Below, one piece after another: positions 19,420-31,500 of a stretch of 64,000 bases of DNA. The translations under genes and the position numbers were made by a program. Location of the stretch: positions 27,110,361 to 27,174,360 of the forward strand of contig NC_133237.1 in NCBI RefSeq assembly GCF_040436345.1. The letters are read 5' to 3'. How positions within the stretch are numbered: the first letter of the stretch is position 1; every line of letters starts with the position of its first letter. The DNA is from Pagrus major. Its lineage: Eukaryota > Chordata > Actinopteri > Spariformes > Sparidae. The notes under the pieces are model-generated. The model saw nothing but the letters and a program-made list of their open reading frames with translations. It was not told where the DNA came from and made no database searches.

Positions 19420-19720
19420 CAGATTTCTTTACCGAGTCTGGAGCGACGGTGTGCGGGCCTGACCCCGGCCTGCCGCCGACTCGCTCTCTGCGCCGAGACG
19501 TCAGAAAAACTTCCCACTTCTTGGAGAAACTTTGACTCGGCCATTTTTAAAAAAAACACTCACTCTGTTCGCTGTGGTGGACTTGGCGCTCCGTCGGTGG
19601 GTCATGGTTACAGGTCCGCGCCCTGCAGACGTTGTTCGTGTCCCGGTGGAAGCCTCTGGATCACCGCTCCGGTCGGACTGTCTCCCCGCCGACCACACCT
19701 GACCCGCTCTCATCATCTGA
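19420..19720. promoter_or_regulatory. CpG-dense island without an obvious coding gene
   Basis: I count roughly 30 CpG dinucleotides in these 300 bases, far above the surrounding AT-rich DNA, with several GC-box-like strings. This is typical of an unmethylated promoter. The nearest known start is rab35, 2.2 kb to the left on the minus strand, so this may be its true upstream promoter or the promoter of a noncoding RNA. Confidence 0.5.
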
Positions 19721-20245
19721 TGCTGCCTTCACGTCATGTGGGAAAAACCACGACAACCGCCGAGTGCCAAAATTCTCTCTGACCAATATGTTTAAAGAAG
19801 CGAACACAAAAGATTTTAGCATTTAGCAAAATATACATCCCACAAATCTGTCTTTAATGCGCTTATTCTACCACTGTCTACCACTTGCTTTTTGGACACG
19901 GATGGAAAATTACATGAAATTAATCATGATATCAAACTTGAGTGTAAATTTGTCATTTTATATTGTGAGCATATTGATAAACATGACACTGACTTCATTG
20001 TAAATTTATTAATTTTATATGATAATTTCACATACGAATATATTACACACACAGTCACTAAAAAAGGTAAAAAAAAAAAAAAAAAAACTAAAAAAAAACA
20101 GAACTATACAGTAAGAAATAATGTGTTTTTTGTGTCTCATCAATTATATTTAATTTATATCATTTGTATTACTTTTACAAATCATTATTTGTTATTTAGT
20201 TAAGCTCATATTCTTGTTTATCTGTGCCATAATGCGGAGTACATG

Positions 20246-20660
20246 CAGTGATAGAATGTAAGTACATTTACTCAAGTACTGTAAATAAGTACAATTTTGA
20301 GGCACAAGTACTTGAGTATTTCCATTTTCTGCTACTTTATTCTTCCACTCCACTACATTTTGGATCCAATTATTGCCTTTCTACTCCACTACATGTATGA
20401 GATAACTTAAGTAAGTTACTAGTTACATTGCAGATTACAGGCTGTATCAGAGCCAAAGTACCAGCTGTCCATTTTTAAATCTATTTTATTCGCAATGGAA
20501 TAAGAAAAAACACACAAGTCAAGTCAATAATCGGTTGTATACATACATGTATAATTTACTTTGATACTTAAGTAAATTTTTTGACCAAAACATACTTTTG
20601 ATACTTGGGTGCAGTTAATATCAGGTACTTTAAGACATTTACTCAAGCACTATTCATTTG
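20246..20660 (+). mobile_element. Dispersed AAGTACATTTACTC-type element (MITE-like)
   Basis: The element opens CAGTGATAGAATGTAAGTAC and runs through ACATTTACTCAAGTACTGTA, GAGTATTTCCATTTTCTGCT and CTACTCCACTACATGTATGA to a second ACATTTACTCAAGCACTATT near its right end. It is one of the commonest short repeats in percomorph genomes and has CAGTGGTGGAA-like ends when intact; here the right end looks lost. Two shorter copies lie at 14648 and 47150. Confidence 0.6.
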
Positions 20661-22230
20661 GGTGACACAATGAGCTGTGTACCAACTCAGCACCTGCTTC
20701 TAGATCTTTTATTTCTTTTAAACTCAACATAAAACACAATAAGACACAACAATTGTTTATCAAGAAATTCTGAATGTGCACCATTTTGATGGATTTTGTT
20801 TTGTTCCTGTTGTACTTGAAAGTTATACCTCATCTCAGTCTTTAATGAAATACTATTGTCATCATTGTAAAACCAGGATAATTCAAAAAGGGCTGCAATG
20901 AAACTGTCAATGAAGACACACTAACACTGATGTCGCCATCCCAGTTTCAACATTGCAACAGCAGCCAAAACCAGTGTCCAGTCACCGGTTAGCACTGAGT
21001 CATCTTTCCGTCCACAGAACTGTTTCACCATCACACAAACGGCTTGGACAAGTTGTAAAAATGTCAGAAATACATTAGAGGGGCTACATGAGAATGAATC
21101 CCAAGTAATCGATTCCTCTTTTTAAAGGATTTAAAGCAGCACAGGAACTAAAATCTTCCCTACACATATGACATTTCTTTAATGTTCAGTCGACATGGAG
21201 GAAAGAAGAACGAACTCAGCCTTTTTAAGATTATTACAGCCTCATGTAACTCTGCTATCAGTATCAGATATCCAGATTTAGATGCAACCTAAAGAGATGA
21301 TCTCTAGTTTATGCTGATTACCTCTAGATGTTCAAAAGTCTCTTTATTTTTCTTCTGCTCCCTTTTTAATTATGGAGACAGTATTTACAAGGCTTTGTTG
21401 GAGCCAAAACTGCTTTTAACAGGATTTTCACCATTTTTTAGTCACCTCAAGATGAAAGTAAAAAAAAAATCCCCTTCAGACAGCATCACTGTATATCTGC
21501 CTGTTTCAACATTTAATGTAAGCTATATATTGTTTACACCCAGAAATATCACACCTAAGAGCCCTTGTGATATTCTACAATTTTGTTATAGTAAATAAAT
21601 CCCACTGAAACCAAAACCAACATGTTAGTGAGTCTTTCAACACTCTGACCTCCTGCCTATGGCTCTTTACTAATTTACTATATCAGTACTTTGTAAGCAT
21701 TCATATTCCCAACAAAGAGGCGTCTATACTCTAAAATACCCTCTAAAAACCCTCGTGGGAACCCCTGTGTATCACTGAATATCACAGCAGGAATGAAGTG
21801 TCTGGTTTAAGTGTTTGTTTTGCTTTTATGTAATTTTACAAAGTTGAATCATTTTGGTAATACATATTTCTAGGTAGTTTTAAGTCAAACAGGGAGACAT
21901 TTTACGTGGTGGATCCACAACTGGTGCTCTGATGATTATTTGTGGCAGCAGGATGGTGTCAAACTAAACTACAGTTCATTGTTGATGTTAATGAAGGAAC
22001 ACGTCACTCAGTACAACAGTGAGCCTCCACAGAGGAATAACATGTATAAGGCTTTGATTAAACACACAATACTTGTTACCAGGATATATTCATTGCTGGT
22101 TCAGTCTGCATATGTGATTTGTTGACAAGACTGAAAAATTATGAAATATCACCAAAACTTATCCTTTAAGTTTGACATCTAACAATAACCAAAAGGACAA
22201 ACTCAACACAAATAAAATGTACAATTGCAT

Positions 22231-22236
22231 TTTATT
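22231..22236 (-). terminator. srrm2: Candidate srrm2 polyadenylation signal
   Basis: TTTATT on the plus strand reads AATAAA on the minus strand, about 350 nt past the srrm2 stop codon. It is a plausible 3' end. Confidence 0.5.
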
Positions 22237-22582
22237 ATTATTAACCATTTTCAACAAAGAAATTATCCACGTTTCAGTTTCTGCTCACATTAAATGGAAA
22301 TCGAATCTGTTACATGAAAATAACCAAAATACAGACAGCTCATATCTACAGGTAGAACGCAACAAACAGTACAAGTACAGAGGGACATTGTTAGAGTTAC
22401 GTTTTACTTTGCTGTGTTTGTGTGTGTGAATGTCTACGTTTCTCATTCAGCTCATAAAAAAATGTACAAGCCAGCCTCTGGTCGTCACTGCTTAAAAAAC
22501 AAACATTGTTGATAAGTGTGTGGTGGCTCAGGACCAGAGAAAAAAACACAGAAGAAGAAGTGAAGCGTCTCAAGTTGTCAGC

Positions 22583-25500
22583 TCATTTCCTTCGTCTGCT
22601 GCTTGATGAGCGGCTCGGTGACTGCCTGCTGCCACTCCTGCCAGGACGGAAAAAGAAGACAATACATCATTGTTTATGAAAACTCGGTGCATGAGCATCA
22701 TCACCATCTCAGCATCATCGTCATAGCCCCAATGCACTTAAGGGTCACATTATTGATCGACACTCCATCACTTTAATATCTGAGGTTTCTAGTTAAAACA
22801 TCATCGTGCAGAGCTACAGACCTGCGGCTGGGCGAGGGCAGCGCTGCTCTCATGTGTCTTGGAGGAGAATAACTGAGCGAGCGAGAATCTCTCAGTGAAT
22901 CAGCAGGCACCCTTCCAGACCTGGCAGGGCTGAGAGGAAAACAAAATCAAGTCTTAAAAACTGCTTTCATGAAAGTCTTGATGGCTGAAATGAGTAGGCA
23001 TGTTTTTACTGATGTTATGATTCAACACAATATTACCTTCTTGAGTGCCTCAGACTTTTTCAACGATTTTGAACGAGCAAGATCTCTAAACTGAAGAGCA
23101 CCAGAGGGACACCATTTTCCACACCTGAGCAGCACTCCTCGTGTTTGCTTTTTGACTATGTTCAAATAAAGTACACAGACTCACAATATCCTCCACAGGA
23201 CGGATCTTTAAAACGCAGCATGAAAGGTAGAAGCTGCTGACATCAGACACTCCCTCAGAGCTTAGTCCTATTAGAGCTGCTGATTCATAGCCAATCAATA
23301 GAAGATGACCCAGTGATACCGCAGTGCACTGGGGCTGTGCTCCAGTTCAAAATGTAAAAAAAAAAAAATATTAAGCATCTTAAATCTACAGTATGCTTCC
23401 ATCCAGCCATATGTAGTTTGATTTTAAGTGTACTTCTAGGTACAGCAGCTCTTAATAAACCAGAAATGAAGTTCAATCAAGTCCAGTTTTTCTCTTCTTA
23501 CCTCTTTTTCTTTGATTCCTTTTCATTCTCTGATGAGGAGGATGAGGAGGGAGAGCTCTGAGCTTTGACTGTCTTCCTGTTAAAAAGAAAACAGTAACAA
23601 GTGTAATTATCAAACTATTGAATAGTTTAAGATTAGTCAGAACACATTTTTATTGTTTAATAATTATCTGATCATAAATATTTGTTTCCTGTATCTAATA
23701 TATGTCAACTTTCTCCTGCTTACCCCTTTTCTCCTTGCTCCACTTCAGAGTCAGAACTGTCTGAAGAGGAGGATGAAGATGAGGAAGAGGAGGAGGATGA
23801 CGACGAGGAAGAGGAGCTGGAGCTGCTGCTCCTGCTGACTTTCTTGTTGGTATTCGCCTCCTTCCCGTTGACGGCGCTCTCACGTCTGACTGTTTGGTCT
23901 GACGGTTGAGGGGCCGTCACCGGTGATTCCTTCCTGCTTGGATCTTGTGATGACCGTTTGGTTTCTGATTGGCTGCCAGCCGGAGACCTTCTGGAGGTGA
24001 CATCAGAGCGCCTGGACTCCGACTGGGAGCCTCGTCTACCTGAGGTTGGAGCGTGTGACGAGTCTCTGGAGGGGCCCTGTGAAGAAGAGGAACGACTTTT
24101 CTGCTCTCTGTCCTCTCTCTTCTCATCCCTTTGCTCTGTTCTTCTGTCTCTCTCTGGTGCTGTCTTTGTGTCTTTCCTCTCTGGTGGCGGTGAAGGTGAG
24201 GAAGAAGAGGAAGAGGAGGAGCTAGAGGAAGATGAGGAAGAGGAAGAGGACCTGCGGGGTTGGGGAACAACCTTTGGTTGCAGACGCTCCTTTTCCCTTT
24301 GTCTCTCTTGTTCTACCTCCCTCTGCCTGATCCTCTCTTGTTCCCTTTCTCTCGCTCTCTCTCTGGAGAGGGAGCGGCTGCTCCTCCTTCGCCGCTGAGG
24401 AGAAGGAGAGCGACGGGACCTGGAGACATAAAGGACAAACTCATTTTCATTTCAGCCTCTTAAAATTTGCTCCCTTATGGTATCTCCTTACATATTAATC
24501 TTAAAAAAATCTAAGCTTGCCAAATGTTATTCTTTTATAAATAAATATCTTATGCTGGACAGATCTGAGAAACTGAACTTACAACAAACTTGTAACAAAC
24601 TGAATTTGAATATGTAAAGGACAGATTTCCAGGTTTAAAAGCAGTGAGCTGTTGACCTTGTGAGTCGAACATTTTTTTTAAAAATCAGACCAAAACATAA
24701 AAGGTAGAGAGCATCATATATAGTAATAGTGAGAGTCTCGTGTTTGTGACAGCACGAGATAATAAAATGAATGGCTTCCTCCTCGGCTTAGCTGTACTGT
24801 GTGATGCACGCTTCTCTCTGTGCGGTGATACACGTGGTGTGTTGTTGTTGTTAGCAGTTTCATGTAGGAACTATTTTCTTTGTACCAAACAAGTTCTGTA
24901 GATCACCTTGAGGAATGAAATCATGATTTCTGGAAAATGTTTTTTTTTTGTCGTTGTTGCTTTGAGCACCACAAGATAATCTCAATAGCTGATAGCTCCA
25001 AAAGTCTCACACCAAAACAATCAGGATGGATAAACAGAACTACAGGTAAATATGCTTTTTCGATTTTTTCTTTTTTAAGACCCAGCAAATGCAGGTTTCT
25101 CATCCTACCTGCTGGGGGGGCTTCGCCTCCTCGGGCTTCTGGACCTGCTCCTCCTGGCAACACGCTCACGTTCTCGGCCCTTCTCTCTCTCCCTCTCCCT
25201 CTCTCTGTTCTTTTGCCTCTCCCTCTCTCTCTCCCGCTCTGACCAGGCTGGAGGAGGAGAAGCTCTCCTGAATCGGCCCGGGGACTCCTGATACTGCCTC
25301 GGTGGAGTGCGACGGGCTGGGGAGGCGGTTGAGGTTTTCTGGGCCGGAGAGTGTGACCTCGCAGGCCTCCTGGCTGCGCCCCTATCCCTCTCCCTCTCTC
25401 TCTCTCTTTCCCTGACTCTCGTCTCCCCCCTTGGTTTCTCTGCCTCGGCCTCAAAGGGAGAGTACCTGTTGCTGCCTCTGCTGGTGTCAGCTCTGTTGGA

Positions 25501-28500
25501 CGGGGAAGGAGGCGGAGAGGGACTGTCCACCTGTGTGGGGCTGTACCGTTCCTGACCTTTTGTGCGGGACGGGTAACTCTCTGGAGGAGCTCTGTGGGGA
25601 GGTCTTTCCCTCTCATGTCTGTCTCCTCCCCCCTCTCTCTCCTTCTGGACTCGTCTCGGTCCGTCGCCCTCAGGAGCAGAAGCAGGGCTTTCCTTTCTAC
25701 CATTGGCTATATATCTTTGGACTGCAGCCCCGATGGCAGCTTGTGAAATTTTGGGGGGGCTACCTTTTTCCCTCCCTACTGGCACGGCCGCCTTTGCCTT
25801 GCCCTCATCTTCAGAGGATGAGGATGAAGAGGAAGATGAAGATGAAGAGGAGGATGAGGAGCTATCACTGTCACTATCGCTGCTGCTACCACTGCTGCTG
25901 CTTCCACTGCTACTACTGCTGCTGCTGCTCTCCTTCTTTTTCTCAGCCTGTTTTGCTTTGTCATCACGTTTCTCCTTCCTCGGAGGGCTGCTCCTCTTCT
26001 CCTGGCTCTCCTTCATCTCTGGTCTCCTGTCTCTCTCTGCAGGCCGAGATCCATCTCGCCTACTTTCTGCAGACGTTCGGAGAGCCTCGTCTCTCCTCCT
26101 GCCTCCGTCCTGACCTCGCTCTCCGTCTGGTTCCCTGTTCAGATGCCTCTCCTTCTCCTTTGTGCTCTCCCTCTCTTTTTCTCTTCTCCTCTCCTCCTCC
26201 CTTTCTCTCTGGCGCCCATTAGCAACAGGTGAGCGAGGGGCAGGGGACAGGGAATCCCTCCTCCTATCATTTTTATGTTGGAAAGGAGACACGTCTCTCT
26301 CCTGTCTCTTCCCAGTGTCTCTCCTGTTGTCATTTGGCACCCGTGAGTCTCTCTCAGTCCTGCGCTCCCTCTCTCCACTCCTTTCCCTCCTTCCCCTCTC
26401 CTTCTCAGGGGGAGGGGAGGGGGACAAGGAGATGTGTCTCTTGTTTTTGTCCTGTTTATTACCGTCTTTTTCCCGGTCAATGTCTCTGCTCCTTTCCCTC
26501 CTAGTCTCCTGTTTAGGTGGAGGAGAAGGAGATGAGGAGGAGTCATGTCTGGTCCTCTGAGGAACACTCTCCTTTCCTTTGTCCCTCTTTTCTCTGCTTC
26601 TTGACCGCCTCCCTCTCTCCATGTCTCTGCTCCTTGAACACCTCCTTTTCTCCACATCTCTGCTCCTTGAACGCCTCCCTCTCTCGTTTTCTCTGCTCCT
26701 CGATCGCCTCCCTTTCTCCATCTCTCTGCTTCTGGAGCGCCTCCCCCTCTCCCTCTCAATGTCTCTGCTCCTTGAACGCCTCCCTCTCTCAATGTCTCTG
26801 CTCCTTGATCGCCTCCCTCTCTCAATGTCTCTGCTCCTGGAGCACCTTCCTTTCTCCACCTCTCTGCTCCTGGAGCGTCTCCCTTTCTCCACCTCTCTGC
26901 TCCTGGAGCGCCTCCCTTTCTCCACCTCTCTGCTCCTGGAGCGCCTCACTCTCTCTTTCTCCTTTTCTTTGCTTCTTGAACGCCTCCCTTTCTCCCTCTC
27001 GATTTCTATGCTCCTGGAACGCCTCCTCCTCTCCATCTCTCTGCTTCTGGATCGCCTCCCTTTCTCACTTTCCTTTTGTTTGCTCCTGGATCTCCTCCCT
27101 TTCTCCCTCTCCCTGCTTTTCTCTGTCTGTGGTGGAGGTGAAGGAGATGAAGAGTCATGTCTCCTCTTGGCCAAGGTCTTCTCCATCTCACTCGGTCGCT
27201 CTTTTTCTCTCTCGAGATTGGGCCTCTTCTAGATCACAGAGGAAACATTTGTTGGTGTCAATTTACACAGAATTTTATGTTTGAGAAAGGCAACAGTAAT
27301 ATACTTATACATGATAAAACAAATCAGTTCGAATTTAGTTTAAGATACTGTGAGATAAGGAAACTTTAACTGTAAAGTTTCAAAGTGTAATCAGTCCTAC
27401 TGACAGCCTCAGCCTTACCCCTTCTCCTCCCTGAAGATGTGGGCTGTGCTCCTTGTAGTCTCGTCTCCTCCTGTCCGGTGACCTCCCCTTTCTACCTTCC
27501 TCAGCTTTTCTTGCACTTTGGTCCTGTTGACGTGATCTCGGTGGAGCCGGAGACGGGCTGTTGATACCATAAAAAAATATCATACAGTGAGATGCCTTTG
27601 TCTGGCAGTTGGATTTTGATCAGGTTCAGTGCAATAAAATCTGTTTATCCATCTAGATTGTTCTGGTGCGAGGCTTTTCGAGCCATCGGCTATTGAGATT
27701 ATCTTGTGGTGCTCAAAGCAACAAGAATTTTTTTTTTTTCCCAGAAATCATGATTTCATTACTCAAGGTGATTTTAAAAAAACTAGTAGTTAACAGCTGA
27801 TCCAAATGACGAGACTTGAAGGTGGGGCAAAACGCCTGCTTTCACAGCTGGTGATTGGCAGCCACATCTAACAATAGTCTCTGGGTGATGGCGTATGAAG
27901 TATTAACAAAATTATTTTTTCTTTTTTTGTTTATTATCGCTCATTATCCAGTTATCAAATTTAAAATGTACCCCATACTGATGCCTTAAGGCAGTCCATA
28001 GATTGAGGAACCCTGGATGCAGTCACAGTTTACATTTCTGGTCAAAATTTGCAAATAAAAATGTAAAAATCTGTTCCAATTTCATAATAAAATATATCTG
28101 TCTTCTAAAGATTTCATTTCAACTTTGCTCTATTTTTTAAAAATTCAAGACAAACTTTACTGATTAATTTGTTTTTTTATCCCAACTATCTCTGGCTGGT
28201 TTGAGAAAGCTGCTATAGTTTTCATACAGCTCTGTCGGGACCATATATCACAGTCAATGAACACACATTATTTCATAAAACAGATTTTACTGCACCGAGG
28301 TACGAGTACTTCCAAATCTGGACTAATCCAATAAAACAGACAGAGATCCGTTCACCTCTAAGTAGCTCATTAAATTCGATAAGACTTCTACCAGGACACA
28401 AAAACAGATTTTTATTATATGATTAATGTTATTATCACGTCGTACCTGTGAGCAGAGCTAGAGGAGACACTCCTGGCCTGCACTGCTTTTGCTTTAGGAG

Positions 28501-31500
28501 GAGGACTCGAACTTTCACTCTTCTTTCTTTTCTTCTTTGACACCTTCTGCTTCTCATCTGAGGAACTTTGAGTGGTCAAGGAAAGGAGAAAATTACACAT
28601 CACACTAGTACTAATAATTCTCACCATTTGTTATGTCACTGCGTAACAAAAGCAGGTTTGGTTGTCCTGAATAGGTACCAATGTTCAAGAGAAGAGAGTT
28701 GGAGCTACAGGTGTCAGACCAAGAGAAAAAAATCTCAGACTCTTTCCAATAACACTTTCTGTGGATTTAAAGTATGAATTGTGCCAAGACAAGAACCAAG
28801 CAACAATGCTCTGCTGATTTCTTATGAGACAGGACAGATATTCAAAAAACACCTACCTGTCTTCTTCCTCTTCTTCTGATGCATCACTGAAACACAAATG
28901 TTTCAGTCAATAATCAATATTGAAGTGAAAAAATTATGAGTAGAAAGGTTTTAAGTAAGAATAATGTAATAGAATACCGTTTCTTTTTCTTCTTCTTTGA
29001 TTTCTTCTTCTCTCGTCGAGGAGATGAGGAGGGACTCTCTGAGCTGCTGACAGGAGGAACAAAAAACTGTCAGTCTGTCTGTTCTTGGTTGTCAGGACCT
29101 TTTTCTGCTCTCATGCTCATTTTCTCACCTGTCTCTGTTCTTGTTTTTCTTCTTCTTCTTTCGACTGCGCTTCTTGGGTGGAGCATCTGAATTGTCTGAA
29201 TCTTCCACCAACCTGAGAGAGCAAAGGCAACAGACCTTGAGTCAGGGGCAGAAAAAAATGCTGAGCAATGAGTGACAATTCACTGTAGTAAATGACTACA
29301 AAATGTTGGTTTTAGCTCATTAACTACAAACTTCTGAGCTTTACACTGCTTCCAACTGAACTGACCAAGAACACATCAAGTGTTACAGTTTCTTAAAAAG
29401 TTTTCTACTTTTGTCTGAAATGAAAAAGAGCCGTTAATCAGATATGCCCTCCAGCACTGTGGGTGTGTTTTGTGCTCATCATACTCACGTATATTTCTGC
29501 TGCTGCAGCCTCTCCCTCTCCATGCGCTCCTGCTCTCTCTTCTCCTTCTCTTTCTCCTTGCGGTCAGCTTGGAAGGATGATCCGTCCACATAGTCGCTGG
29601 AGATGCCGAAAGCAGCACGAAGACGGTCGTTCTTCTGCTGGTTGGCTGCAGCCAGAGCATGAGTCTCTGTCACCCTGAGAGAGAACAAACCACACAGCGT
29701 TGTTTTACTGACACTGTGCAATATGAACTGAAGAGATGCACCAGATTCTAAATGTGGCACAGCACAACATTTGATATTGACTGTGTTGCAGTTTCAGCCC
29801 AGAGACTTCGACAATCACATTTCATGTTTTCTAAATTTATTCCGTTTTGAAATCAAGAACTTTTCAAGCACAATTACAAACAGGCTAGGGCAGTATACTA
29901 TGAGGGAGCAATGCATAATGAAAGAGTAATATTTTTCATTATTTTAATTTATATCAGCAAACGGCTTTAACATCTTTGCGGGCTGCACAATTATTCAAAA
30001 TGTAATCGAAATCGCAATGTGGCCAGGTGCAATATCTAAATTGAATAAGCCGCAATTTTTGTGACAAGGGTCAAACGGCATTATAATGAAGTACTGTAGA
30101 GCTGCAGAGATGTCCAGGACTACAAACCTTGCTCTCCAGACGTAAGAATACATGTTTGTTTTGTACAAACTCCAACACATGTCACATCATCATGATGCTC
30201 ATTTTTTTCAGTGAAAATGAAAACTGTGATGCAGAAATGATCATTCCCACTAATTGTGAATAAGATTTTTTTGACCATATCGTGCAGCCCTGACATCTTC
30301 ATATTCATATGTCTCAGATTTACACCAGAGTATGTAACAAAGCACTATGATGCCGCTATAGTGATCCATACATTTTGAGACACTTTCCAAGTATATTGTA
30401 GTCTCGACTATTTTTTATTCCAACAGAACTGTCCTTTTTAAAAATAATTCAAGCCATGTGGATTCTTGTTGTGCTTACGTTGGTCTGTCATTGGTGGTGG
30501 GAGCCGGCTCCTGCTTCTCCTGCAGCATCATGCGGAAACTGTTCACCTTCTCCTCGATTTCCTCAGCTGAATACCTGACCATCAAACAGAGCAGAGTATT
30601 AAATATTGTACAAATTAAAAGCAACAATCTGGCTACTGTTCTTATTTGTGTCTTCTGGTAGAAAGCTTCTGTCCCCTGCACGTTCCTGTTATACAGTAGA
30701 CCTATTCTAGTAAATCATTAAAGAAACTCATATCTCCGTGATGATCGTTAAATCATGATGAAAAGAAACCTGTCATCACATAGTTAAAAAGAAAAGGTCA
30801 AAACAAATTCAGTAGTTCTGTGACAATTAGATGACGCTTTAACAAGCTGAATTGATCTCTATTTTGAGAACTGAGGAATCCATCAAATAATAATTAAAAA
30901 ATCCAAATACTTGAAATTAGAGCTTTAAAAATGAGGATAAAATACATAAAATAATTCCCTTTGACTTTGTAACTGTTGGTTGTTGAAAAAATTGAACCAT
31001 TTAAAAATCCAAGAACATGAAGTCAGAGCATTCAAAATGAGAGGATATGCAGCTTGGCAAAGTTTTACATACACATACATTAATTTTTTAGGTTTGTCAC
31101 TGTTGTTGATCACAAAATAAGCAATCTGAAGATACTACTTTCAGCTCTGGTACTTGTAGTACACATATTATATGTACACTTGAGAGACCAAATAATTATT
31201 GAAAACCAACGAAGCAATCAATAATGAAAATATCTCAGTAGCTGTGGATCAGGGTCGTTATACAGCCGTTTACAGCCTGGACTGCAATAATTGTGTTGGA
31301 CTCTACGTCAGACCCTACACAACTTTTGGGCAGCAGCAATGGTTCATTTATCTTAAGGGTGATTACAACTCCATTCGTGGCAGCAAAACCCTGTGTAGTC
31401 TTGTTAGTACAGCATTTGTCTTACCCTTGCTCCTCCATCATGTCCTGCAGCTCGGCACACTTGACCTCCAGCTGCCTCTTCCGTTGGTGCTCCAGGATGT

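Larger units (their letters stand above)
17244..22230. other. Spacer between rab35 and srrm2: promoter zone, CpG island, repeats
   Basis: About 17.24-18.1 kb is the 5' flank or 5' UTR of rab35. A CpG-dense island lies at 19420-19720 with a candidate minus-strand exon beside it. A dispersed repeat is at 20246-20660, and an A-rich run of about 18 bases lies near 20070-20088. From 20.66 to 22.2 kb the DNA is AT-rich and I see no exon or clear repeat. Confidence 0.5.

Noticed and set aside
19597-19826. Short plus-strand frames in the CpG island
   Set aside because: They are under 65 codons, have no similarity I recognise and no downstream splice partner; open frames of this size are expected by chance in GC-rich DNA.
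26590-27165. Regularly spaced direct repeats resembling an array
   Set aside because: The period is coding (RS units within srrm2), units vary in length and there are no unique spacers, so it is not a CRISPR array.
25307-27284. Long plus-strand open frames opposite the srrm2 giant exon (for example 26579-27232 and 26517-27284)
   Set aside because: They are antisense shadows of the repetitive RS codons. They have no splice or start context and only Leu/Ser-rich low-complexity peptides.
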